The notes below the pieces were generated by a model. It ran no database searches and was not told the origin of the DNA. It worked only from the letters and a program-made list of their open reading frames with translations. Both the position numbers and the translations under genes were made by a program. A DNA stretch of 64,000 bases from Prevotella illustrans (GTDB lineage Bacteria > Bacteroidota > Bacteroidia > Bacteroidales > Bacteroidaceae). The stretch lies in the NCBI RefSeq assembly GCF_017426725.1, contig NZ_JAERMS010000002.1:112204-176203 (forward strand). The letters are read 5' to 3'. Shown in pieces: positions 45,007-53,000 of the stretch (its first letter is position 1; every line of letters starts with the position of its first letter).

Positions 45007-45483
45007 CTATTTCTTTTTTAAGTTTTTAGGTTTCCGTCCCCGCTTCTTGGGTTTCGGCTCTTCCGCTACCATGTGCATGACCTTATAATCACGCGGAGTA
45101 CAACCGTTGATTTTAAAGAACGAAGCGTAGAAAGACTGTCTGTTGGAGAAGCCCACAATGTCGGAAATGTCCTCCATGTTCAAGTCTTTATAGCGACGGT
45201 CGGCTAAAAGAGACATGGCCTCTTCAATTCGATACTTGTTGACAAAAGCCGTGTAGTTCGTATGAAAGCGCACGTTTACGACGGCCGAGATATAACGTGT
45301 ATTCGTGCCAAGGTCCTCGGCCAGTCGCTTGGCAGAGTAATCCTTGTCTTTATACTTCTTCTGAATCAAGATCAAGTCGAGTATCTTCTCTTTAAGTTGA
45401 TCCATCAATGTGGGACTGATCAGGGTGCGGTAGACCGCGTCTTTCTCTTTTTTTTCGACGATATTATACTTTGCCATAGCCAT
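45007..45483 (-). CDS. AraC-type helix-turn-helix regulator with AT-hook-like tail
   Basis: The 158-residue protein carries an AraC-like DNA-binding domain (LAEDLGTNTRYISAVVNVRFHTNYTAFVNKYRIEEAM and MEDISDIVGFSNRQSFYASFFKINGCTPRDY). The tail EEPKPKKRGRKPKNLKKK holds an AT-hook core (RGRKPK). No ligand-binding domain is present, so it may be constitutively active or controlled by expression. It heads a unit with DPP III and the AlkD-like gene. A promoter is at 45513-45544; starts at 45483 and 45477 are both possible. Confidence 0.85.
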   Translation of the reverse strand: MAMAKYNIVEKKEKDAVYRTLISPTLMDQLKEKILDLILIQKKYKDKDYSAKRLAEDLGTNTRYISAVVNVRFHTNYTAFVNKYRIEEAMSLLADRRYKDLNMEDISDIVGFSNRQSFYASFFKINGCTPRDYKVMHMVAEEPKPKKRGRKPKNLKKK

Positions 45484-45512
45484 AGTGTTTAGGAATCCCG
45501 ACTATTATTTTG

Positions 45513-45544
45513 CAAATATAAATAAAAATGATTTACCTGTCAAG
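45513..45544 (-). promoter_or_regulatory. Promoter of the HTH-DPP III unit
   Basis: Reverse-strand TATATTTG (45513-45520) is preceded 20 bp upstream by CTTG within CTTGACA, close to TTTG or a sigma70-like -35. Confidence 0.6.
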
Positions 45545-45743
45545 TATTTCCTTAAATATTTTTCATAAAAAAAAGCCCTCCCGAATGGACATGAAATAGC
45601 TCAAAAAGGATGATAAAAAAGGGATGGAATCGCGTTTTTTGCGGAAATAATCGTCCATTTTCACGCTTTTAGACGTTCAAAAAGGTGTTTTGTGCGTCCT
45701 AAAAGGCCACTTTTACACTGTAAAAGCAGCCTTCTTGCAAGCC

Positions 45744-45780
45744 AAAAGCAGCCCTTTTACCGTGCAAAAGGGCTGCTTTT
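45744..45780. repeat. Perfect 15-bp stem hairpin in divergent spacer
   Basis: AAAAGCAGCCCTTTT and AAAAGGGCTGCTTTT flank ACCGTGC. The wider spacer 45545-45995 has further partly repeated AAAAG-rich blocks (45665-45735) but no gene. As it lies between divergent promoters, it is not a normal terminator. Confidence 0.7.
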
Positions 45781-45995
45781 GTCTGACCGTTTCAGTAGGA
45801 CCGGCCCATGAAAAATCCTAAAACGCTGTCAATAAGCATGTTAGCTAAATCGCGATTTTTTCGCGTTTTTTGTCCCAAAATACGCAACGAGCGATTCAAC
45901 GCCATTCTTTACAAGCAATTTGTAAAGATGTTTGACGAATTAATTTGTAAGAATTTATTTGTAAGAATTCATGCGCTTAATTTGTATTTTATAAT

Positions 45996-46003
45996 TAACT
46001 TTG
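45996..46003 (+). promoter_or_regulatory. -7 element of kdsC
   Basis: TAACTTTG lies 16 bp upstream of the ATG at 46020. AATTTGTA repeats (45938-45987) precede it. Confidence 0.55.
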
Positions 46004-46019
46004 CAGAAAAAGATCGCCC

Positions 46020-46538
46020 ATGATAAATTACAACCTGTCAAAGATCAAGGCCGTCATTTTTGATGTAGACGGCGTTCTCTCTGCCGAGACCATCGTATTG
46101 GCCGCCGATGGCGAACCGCTCCGTACCGTGAATATCAAAGACGGCTATGCCATTCAGCTCGCGGTGAAGAAGGGTTTGCGCGTTGCTATCCTGACAGGTG
46201 GGCGGACGGAAGCCGTCAGAACGCGCTACGAAGGGCTGGGCGTCACGGATATCTACATGGGGTGCGCCGTCAAAATCAACACCTACGAAGCGTTCAGGCA
46301 GAAATACCGTCTTAACGACAACGAGATTCTGTATGTAGGCGACGACATTCCCGACTTTGAAGTAATGAAAAAGGCAGGCTGCGCGTGTTGTCCTGCCGAC
46401 GCGTGCCCCGACATCAAGCGAATCTGCCGTTATGTCAGCGATCGGAAAGGAGGCCACGGAGTCGGACGCGACATCATCGAACAGGTGATGAGAGCACAGG
46501 GGAAATGGTTGACGGACAGCGAGGCTTTCGGCTGGTAA
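46020..46538 (+). CDS. kdsC: 3-deoxy-D-manno-octulosonate 8-phosphate phosphatase (HAD-IIIC)
   Basis: The 172-residue HAD phosphatase has the nucleophile motif FDVDGVLS, motif [12 protein letters not shown], the lysine in GCAVKIN and motif [14 protein letters not shown]. It hydrolyses KDO 8-phosphate in KDO/lipopolysaccharide synthesis. Length is normal and no epimerase or other domain is fused. maf follows after 72 bp in the same direction. Confidence 0.9.
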   Translation: MINYNLSKIKAVIFDVDGVLSAETIVLAADGEPLRTVNIKDGYAIQLAVKKGLRVAILTGGRTEAVRTRYEGLGVTDIYMGCAVKINTYEAFRQKYRLNDNEILYVGDDIPDFEVMKKAGCACCPADACPDIKRICRYVSDRKGGHGVGRDIIEQVMRAQGKWLTDSEAFGW

Positions 46539-46610
46539 AGTTTCTGTTCTGCCGATTTTATAATTAATTGTCTACAATATATTTAGCCATTATTGCTATA
46601 CCGAGTGTTT

Positions 46611-47180
46611 ATGAATTTCAAGCAGATAATTTTAGCGAGCAACTCTCCAAGAAGAAAAGAACTGCTGGCGGGCTTGGATATCGATTTCACCATCAGCGTC
46701 AAACCCGATATCGACGAAACTTATCCCCCCAATCTGGCGCCACGGGAGGTGCCCGTGTATCTCGCGCGAAAGAAAGCCCAAGCCTATATGGACGAACTGG
46801 ATCATCAGGAATTGCTGATAACGGCCGACACGGTCGTCATTGTCGGCGACGAAATCCTGGGGAAACCGTGCGACGACGACGAAGCCAAGCGTATGCTCAC
46901 GCTTCTGAGCGGCAAAACACACTTGGTAACAACGGGTGTCTGCCTGGCTACCCTGCGGAAGACACGGACCTTCAGCGTCACGACCCAAGTAACTTTCAAA
47001 GAGTTGACAGCCGACGAGATTAACTATTATATTTTAAAATATCGCCCGTTTGACAAGGCCGGCGCCTATGGCATACAGGAATGGATCGGATATATCGGAG
47101 TGACAAACTTGGAAGGAAGTTTCTATAATGTCATGGGACTTCCCGTGCAAAGAATCTATCAGGAAATGCAATCATTTTAA
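46611..47180 (+). CDS. maf: Maf/YhdE-family nucleotide pyrophosphatase
   Basis: The 189-residue protein has the phosphate loop ASNSPRRKELL near its start, ARKKAQAYMDEL, ITADTVVIVGDEILGKP, LLSGKTHLVTTGVCL and PFDKAGAYGIQEW. Maf enzymes clean up modified or non-canonical NTPs. I chose the ATG at 46611 (MNFKQIILASNS), since the longer TTG start adds residues not seen in the family. Confidence 0.93.
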   Translation: MNFKQIILASNSPRRKELLAGLDIDFTISVKPDIDETYPPNLAPREVPVYLARKKAQAYMDELDHQELLITADTVVIVGDEILGKPCDDDEAKRMLTLLSGKTHLVTTGVCLATLRKTRTFSVTTQVTFKELTADEINYYILKYRPFDKAGAYGIQEWIGYIGVTNLEGSFYNVMGLPVQRIYQEMQSF

Positions 47181-47212
47181 ACAACGGTCTACGCAAATTG
47201 GCGGATTATCCT

Positions 47213-49591
47213 ATGAGAAGACTTCAATTATTGTCAGTTATGCTGCTGTTCGGCCTGCAGACCGCCTTTGCCCAGCATTTTGTACTCCGGGGGAAAGTTG
47301 TCGACGAAGACCGGAACGCATTGGAATTTGTTACCGTCGCCGTCGCAAGCCAAGGCAAGGTCACCATGACGACACTGCGTGGAGAGTATAAGCTCAACTT
47401 GGAGTCGGCCGACAGTGTTGTCGTTAAATTCTCATTAATCGGGTATAGGGCCAAAACACGGGTGTTGCGCAGGCCGCAGGGCAATCAGACGCTGCAGGTG
47501 GTACTGCAACAGCATAATTCCTTAGACGAGGTTGTCGTTGAAGGGCAGCGGAAACAGACTACACAGAGCCAAGAGCTTAAAACGAAAGATATCAGACAGC
47601 TGCCGACTGTTTCGGGAAACGCGGTAGAGGAACTGATCCAGACACAGCCGGGCGTCAGTTCGCACGACGAGTTGTCGTCACAATACAATGTCAGGGGAGG
47701 CTCATTCAACGAGAATGTCGTATTTATCAACGGGCTCGAAATCTATCGCCCGTTCCTTGTAAGATCGGGCCAACAGGAAGGACTGAGCGTCATCAATCCC
47801 TACATGGTAGACCAAATCCATTTTTCAACGGGTGGATATGGGGTGAAATATGGTGACCAGATGTCCTCGGCATTGGATATCACCTACAAGACACTGAAGC
47901 CCCGGCAGTTTGAAGCCAGCTTTGTAGGTAGCTTACTGGGAGCCGATGCCTATATAGGTTTTGCCACAAAAAGCCTGACTTGGCTTAATAGTATAAGGTA
48001 TAAGACCAATCGCTATTTGCTCGGCTCACTCGATAGCAAAGGAGAATATAAGCCCAACCACTTTGATTATCAAACCTATCTGAGATACACGCCCAACAAA
48101 CACTGGGAGATCAGTGTGATAGGCAATATCAACGACAGCCGTTACACGTTTATTCCCAAAAGCAGGTCGACGACTTATGGCACCGCCGATAACGCCCTTA
48201 ACTTCAAAGTTTATTTCAACGGTAAAGAGAAAGACTTATTTACCACCTACTTCGGCAGTATCGATATTACCCGTCTCCTTACCAAGAACACCAAGCTCTC
48301 TCTCCTCGCCTCGGCCTACTCCACACATGAGCAAGAAACTTACGACATAGAAGGACAATACTGGCTGAACCAGGCGAATAATACCGATAACCTGGCTGTC
48401 GGGACTTATTTCGAGCATTCAAGGGATTACCTGAACGCCCATGTAGAAACCGTGAAGCTCATGTTTCGACATAAGCCGGCAAAACACGACTTGGAAGCGG
48501 CCCTGCTCTACAAGCGAGAACACATTGACGAGAACTATAATGAATATGAAATGCGGGATTCGGCAGGATATATCATCCCGCATACGGGCAAAGATCTTCA
48601 CATGATCTACGCGCTCAAGAGCAAGCAAACGCTCAACACCGGCCGAACGGAAGCCTATCTTCAAGATATTTATCGTTTTACCAACGCGAGTCAAACGTCT
48701 TTCTTTACGTTGAGCTATGGGGTCAGAATGAGCCATTGGGACTTCAACAAGGAAACGATCGTGAGCCCCCGATTGTCACTCGCCTACACGCCTTCGTTTT
48801 CGACCAACAGCGTATTTCGTATAACCACCGGAATGTATTACCAGGCACCTTTCTATAAGGAGCTGAGAGACACCGTGCTCACGGATGGCGTGACACGTGT
48901 CAACCTGAACAAGAAAATCAAGAGTCAACGATCTATCCACCTGATTCTGGGCTACGAGCACAATTTCATGATCAACAGGCAGAAATATAAGTTCTCGGCC
49001 GAAGCCTATTATAAGGCTTTGAGCAATCTTGTTCCCTACACGGTAGACAACATGAAGGTGGTCTATACCGGGAAAAATCAAGGAAACGGACACGTAATGG
49101 GACTCGATTTTAAGTTATATGGAGAGTTTGTGCCCGGAACAGACTCCTGGATCAGCCTGTCGCTCATGGACACCCGTATGCGGCTAAATGGAAAAAGCGT
49201 GCTGTTGCCAACAGACCAACGCTACGCCGTAAATTTATTCTTTACGGATTACTTTCCCACAACAGACCGATGGAAAGCCAGCTTGAAACTTGTTTTCGCC
49301 GATGGACTTCCTTTTTTCGCGCCGCATCGCGAGTTTAACGAGAGCATTTTCCGTGCCTCCGCGTACAAGAGAGTCGACCTCGGTGTCAGCTACAGGCTCT
49401 ACAATCACGAAGCCCGGAGCAAGAAATCTATTCTTAAGAATGTTTGGTTAAGCATAGAAGGGCTTAACCTGTTTGGCGTGAACAATGTCAACAGCTATTA
49501 TTGGATAACGGATATCAGCAACATCCAATACGCGATCCCTAACTTCTTAACGGGACGCCGTTTCAATACGAAAATCAGATTCGACTTTTAA
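47213..49591 (+). CDS. TonB-dependent outer-membrane receptor
   Basis: The 792-residue protein begins with a signal peptide (MRRLQLLSVMLLFGLQTAFA). A CarboxypepD_reg-like domain follows (LRGKVVDEDRNALEFVTVAV), then a plug (TVSGNAVEELIQTQPGVSSHDELSSQYNVRGGSFNENVVFINGLEI) and a C-terminal barrel ending NTKIRFDF. No SusD partner is adjacent, so it is more likely a siderophore, cobalamin or peptide receptor than a Sus-type glycan importer; the substrate is unknown. The ATG at 47213 is preferred over an in-frame TTG at 47198. maf ends 32 bp upstream. Confidence 0.92.
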   Translation: MRRLQLLSVMLLFGLQTAFAQHFVLRGKVVDEDRNALEFVTVAVASQGKVTMTTLRGEYKLNLESADSVVVKFSLIGYRAKTRVLRRPQGNQTLQVVLQQHNSLDEVVVEGQRKQTTQSQELKTKDIRQLPTVSGNAVEELIQTQPGVSSHDELSSQYNVRGGSFNENVVFINGLEIYRPFLVRSGQQEGLSVINPYMVDQIHFSTGGYGVKYGDQMSSALDITYKTLKPRQFEASFVGSLLGADAYIGFATKSLTWLNSIRYKTNRYLLGSLDSKGEYKPNHFDYQTYLRYTPNKHWEISVIGNINDSRYTFIPKSRSTTYGTADNALNFKVYFNGKEKDLFTTYFGSIDITRLLTKNTKLSLLASAYSTHEQETYDIEGQYWLNQANNTDNLAVGTYFEHSRDYLNAHVETVKLMFRHKPAKHDLEAALLYKREHIDENYNEYEMRDSAGYIIPHTGKDLHMIYALKSKQTLNTGRTEAYLQDIYRFTNASQTSFFTLSYGVRMSHWDFNKETIVSPRLSLAYTPSFSTNSVFRITTGMYYQAPFYKELRDTVLTDGVTRVNLNKKIKSQRSIHLILGYEHNFMINRQKYKFSAEAYYKALSNLVPYTVDNMKVVYTGKNQGNGHVMGLDFKLYGEFVPGTDSWISLSLMDTRMRLNGKSVLLPTDQRYAVNLFFTDYFPTTDRWKASLKLVFADGLPFFAPHREFNESIFRASAYKRVDLGVSYRLYNHEARSKKSILKNVWLSIEGLNLFGVNNVNSYYWITDISNIQYAIPNFLTGRRFNTKIRFDF

Positions 49592-49618
49592 CCGCCTGAG
49601 AGCATGTTTTTTTTAAAA

Positions 49619-49658
49619 TCATCGGGGCGCGCTCCTGTTATGGAACGCGCCCCGATGA
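49619..49658. terminator. Bidirectional terminator between TonB receptor and small-peptide gene
   Basis: TCATCGGGGCGCG and CGCGCCCCGATGA form a 13-bp perfect stem with T-rich flank on one side and A-rich on the other. Confidence 0.85.
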
Positions 49659-49666
49659 AAAGTGAT

Positions 49667-49864
49667 TTAATTGTCCCACAGCGAGGAAGAGGAACGGTCA
49701 GAGTTGCTCTCTTCCTCGTCGTCGTCACCAAAGATGTTACCCTTCGACAGTGCAGGCCCCGTTGCGGGGTCTTCGCTGATGGGCACGTCGGTGGACCCGG
49801 CAAGAACGCAGTTTTCTAACTCGATGCGTTGCGCTTTGATTTCAGGCTTGATGTACCTTTTCAT
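49667..49864 (-). CDS. Small acidic peptide, GLUG-cassette family, copy 1
   Basis: The 65-residue product has a basic start (MKRYIKPEIKAQR), then ELENCVLAGSTDVPISEDP, ATGPALSKGN, and an acidic, serine-rich tail (FGDDDEEESNSDRSSSSLWDN). The core and tail closely match the second copy at 56216-56386. The gene lies downstream of the 1873-aa GLUG protein, with two direct repeats upstream (49868-49907). There is no clear export signal. Small Prevotella proteins starting MKK/R-YIKPE are common but uncharacterised. A modified or processed peptide is one possibility; no evidence decides it. Confidence 0.7.
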   Translation of the reverse strand: MKRYIKPEIKAQRIELENCVLAGSTDVPISEDPATGPALSKGNIFGDDDEEESNSDRSSSSLWDN

Positions 49865-49867
49865 TTT

Positions 49868-49907
49868 GTTTGAATGTTTATAAAAGTTGGTTTGAATGTT
49901 TATAAAA
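49868..49907 (-). promoter_or_regulatory. Direct repeat upstream of small-peptide gene
   Basis: GTTTGAATGTTTATAAAA occurs at 49868-49885 and 49890-49907 (22-bp period). A decayed version of the same arrangement precedes the second peptide gene at 56412-56455. Confidence 0.55.
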
Positions 49908-49962
49908 ATTGATTGAGAACCGTCATGGCGTGGGGCGTGATTGCCCGTTTCCCCGTGGGATT

Positions 49963-49989
49963 CGGAACGTGATGAATCACGCTCCTACG
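49963..49989 (-). repeat. REP-like palindrome
   Basis: The ~27-bp unit CGGAACGTGATGAATCACG..., with CTCCTACG at the far end, lies in the short gap between the large GLUG gene and the small-peptide gene. Confidence 0.75.
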
Positions 49990-50004
49990 CCTGACGGATT
50001 GTTT

Positions 50005-53000
50005 TTACTTCACGACAACCTTGCGGCCGTTGACAATGTAAACGCCGGCGGGCAGTTGATGGCGTGCGTTGTCGTCGAGGCGGTCGGCCACGCGGCGGCC
50101 CTGGAGGTCGTACACCGGACCGTCCGCACCCGTCGTGCCGTCCGTCACGCCGTCAATGCCGGTGGTCTCGCCGTCGAGGATGATGGAGAGCGTCTTGGCA
50201 GCAGAGGCTTTCGGACAAACGACATAGGCGCGATAGCAGGGAACCGTGGCGGCGGGGTGCTCGGTCGTCACCTTGTGGAAGAGGCCGTCGTCCTGCAGGA
50301 TGTAGGCGTTGGCGGCTGCTGCCGTGGCATTGTCTATGTCGGTGACAGTGCCCACGAAGCGGTACTTACCGGCCGGGGTTGTCAGAGCGGCGGCGTTGAA
50401 GGCTTTCACCTGCAGGTTCTCTCCGCCGAGCTGTGGCGTTCCGTTGACCGTGATGAGATAAGGCTTGTAGGCTTCGAGCTTATCCTTCATGTCCTTGAAA
50501 CTGACTGCGCTGTTGTTGCCGCCCGAGAGGGTGTGGGCATCGAAACTTCCGTTACGAGGCAGCTCGTAAGGCAGACACACCGTGGCTTTCGCTGTGGTGA
50601 TGGTGCGGTTGTAGGTTGCCTTAGCGGCGATGAAGTCGAGCCCGATAGACAGCGGTGTGCCGTCGGTGAGGCGGAAGTCGTCGCACGTCCAGCGCTTGTT
50701 CGTCGCGTCGTAGTAGACGTAGTTGGTCTTGCCCTTGTCGGCAGCATTGTAGAAATTGAGCATGTCGCCCAACTGCTGTGCCCAGTAGCACTTGTCGGTG
50801 CGGTTGTTCTGCAACTTATAAGCCACATAGCCGTTCTTCAGCTGGTCCTTGGTTACCTGCTTGCCCTGCGCTGTGCCGCAGGCGTTGAGGTAGTAGCAGT
50901 TGTTGAGAGTATTAGGATGATCGCAGAATGTGTCTGCCCATTCTCTACCATTGTTGGTGCCGATGTAGAGGCAGTTGTTGAAGTGGCAATTGCCTAACTG
51001 GAAATAAACGAACCCGGAAAGACCTTGTCTGCCCTCGTAGGTCGTGGAGTGCATCTTTCCTTTGACGATACAGTCGTTAAAGGTAACGCTGGAGTTTGAT
51101 TTCACAGATTGAACCATGCCTGCCACTGAAGATGAGACACTATTATCGCTGGTAGTGAGATTCACCTCGCTTATGCAGCTGGAAATGGTGTTGTTTGTGC
51201 CATAAACGTCGTCGATCAGTCCTGATATACCAAATCTCTTTGACGTGATCTGTCCTTTGGTGCGCAGATTCTTGATGGTGACGTCTTTAACACAACTGAA
51301 TGGGGATACTAATTTGTTGTCGCTGGCATCCCAGTTGACAGTGAGCGAATATCCCTGTCCGTCGAATGTGCCGGAATACTCAACATTCTCTTTTCCTGCC
51401 ATTACGATGTCGGTTTCGAGGTCTACATCCTTCATCAGCTTGGCATTAAGTTTGTTGTTTCCGTTATTCACGAGCTTGCAGAATGCCGCCCAGTCTTCTT
51501 TCGTGGCAATCTCGAAGTAGTTGTTTTCGATTACGGTTACAACCACGGTGCGATCGCTATCAATGGTGGTGGAAGCCGTGAAGTCGTCCTCGAATACGAG
51601 CGCGTAGACCTTGTTGGAATCGTAGGCTGTGCCTAAGAGTTCCTTTTCGTCAGGTAGCTCGCCGAAGATTGCCTTGCCGCTGTTGGCGTAGCGTGCAGCG
51701 GCTACTTTGCCGTTGTAGGTGAAGCCTACCTGATATATATGCTTCGCTGCGATGTCGGTAGGCTGCGGCTCGTTGTCTTTGCCGAGCTCCTGTCCCCAGA
51801 TGTTTCCGTCGCGCTTGTTCTGAAGCAGATAAGCCACCTCGCCGCTCTTGAGCTGCTCCTCGGTTACCTTCGTGCCCTGTGTGTCGCCGCAGGCGTTGAG
51901 GTAGTAGCAGTTGTTGGTGGTGGCGTTGTAGGTGAAAGTGTTGCTGCCGGCGGTGGCGTTGTTCGTGCCGAGGTAGAGGCAGTTGTTAAAGGTGCATTTG
52001 CCGTTCTGGTTATATACGAACCCTGCCATTCCTTTCCTGCCTGCATCCTTGGCGTTGATCGAGCCCTTGACGAGGCAGTCGGTGAAGGTAACTTTGGCTT
52101 CGCCGCCTACCCATTGAATCATACCTGCCGCACTGCATGCGTCTGTGCTATAGCCACACGTGATGTCCACATCGCTGACGCAGCCCGAGACGGTGACCGT
52201 GCCATAAGCATTCTGAATCAATCCGGCATGACCTTTTCCGTCAGACTTGATAGATCCTTTGACGCGCAGCTTATTGATGGTGCAGCCGTCCACACTGTAG
52301 AATGGAGATTTCCAGTGGGCTGTCCCGGCATCCCAGTTGAGCGTCAGCGTATGTCCCTGTCCGTCGAACGTGCCGGAATACATGTGAACGCCATCTCCTA
52401 TCGTCTTGATGTCCCCTCCGAGGTCGACGTCCGCTGTCATCTTGGCGTCGACGGCGTTCTGTCCGTTGCTCACGATGTCGCAGAACTCTTTCCAGTCAGC
52501 CTTCGAGGCGATTTCGTAGTAGTCCTTTTCGGTGGGATTGATGTCCACGGTGCGGTCGTTGTAGATGAGAACGGAAGCATTGAAGTTATTGCCAAAGGCG
52601 AAGGTGTAATAATGGTGCTCATTGTATTCGCTGTCCATGATGTCCTTTGCGATAAAGGTTGGCATGCCGCCGAAGATTGCCTTGCCGGGGTTGGCGTAGC
52701 GTGAAGCTTTCACCTTGCCCTTATATGCGAAGTCAATCTTGTAGACTTTCTTTGCCTTATCGGCAGTAGGCAGCGGCTCGTTCTCCTTGCCGATCTCCTG
52801 TCCCCAGAACTGCGTGTTGCGATTACTTTGCAGCAGTCGTGCCACCTCGCCGCTCTTGAGTTGCTCCTTAGTTACCTGCTTGCCCTGTGCTGTGCCGCAG
52901 GCGTTGAGGTAGTAGCAGTTCGTGAGGGTGGCTTTGTCGGCGAAGGTGTTGCTTCTTGTCGTGGCGTTGTTCTCGCCTGCGTAGAGGCAGTTGGTCATCT

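Noticed and set aside
49909..50997. Forward-strand open frame of 362 codons
   Set aside because: It lies opposite the C-terminal part of the 1873-aa gene, has no promoter or RBS, and gives a Val/Gly/Arg-rich sequence typical of an antisense frame.
51739..52704. Forward-strand open frame of 321 codons
   Set aside because: Antisense to repeated GLUG modules; similar shorter antisense frames occur in each module, as expected from the coding repeats.
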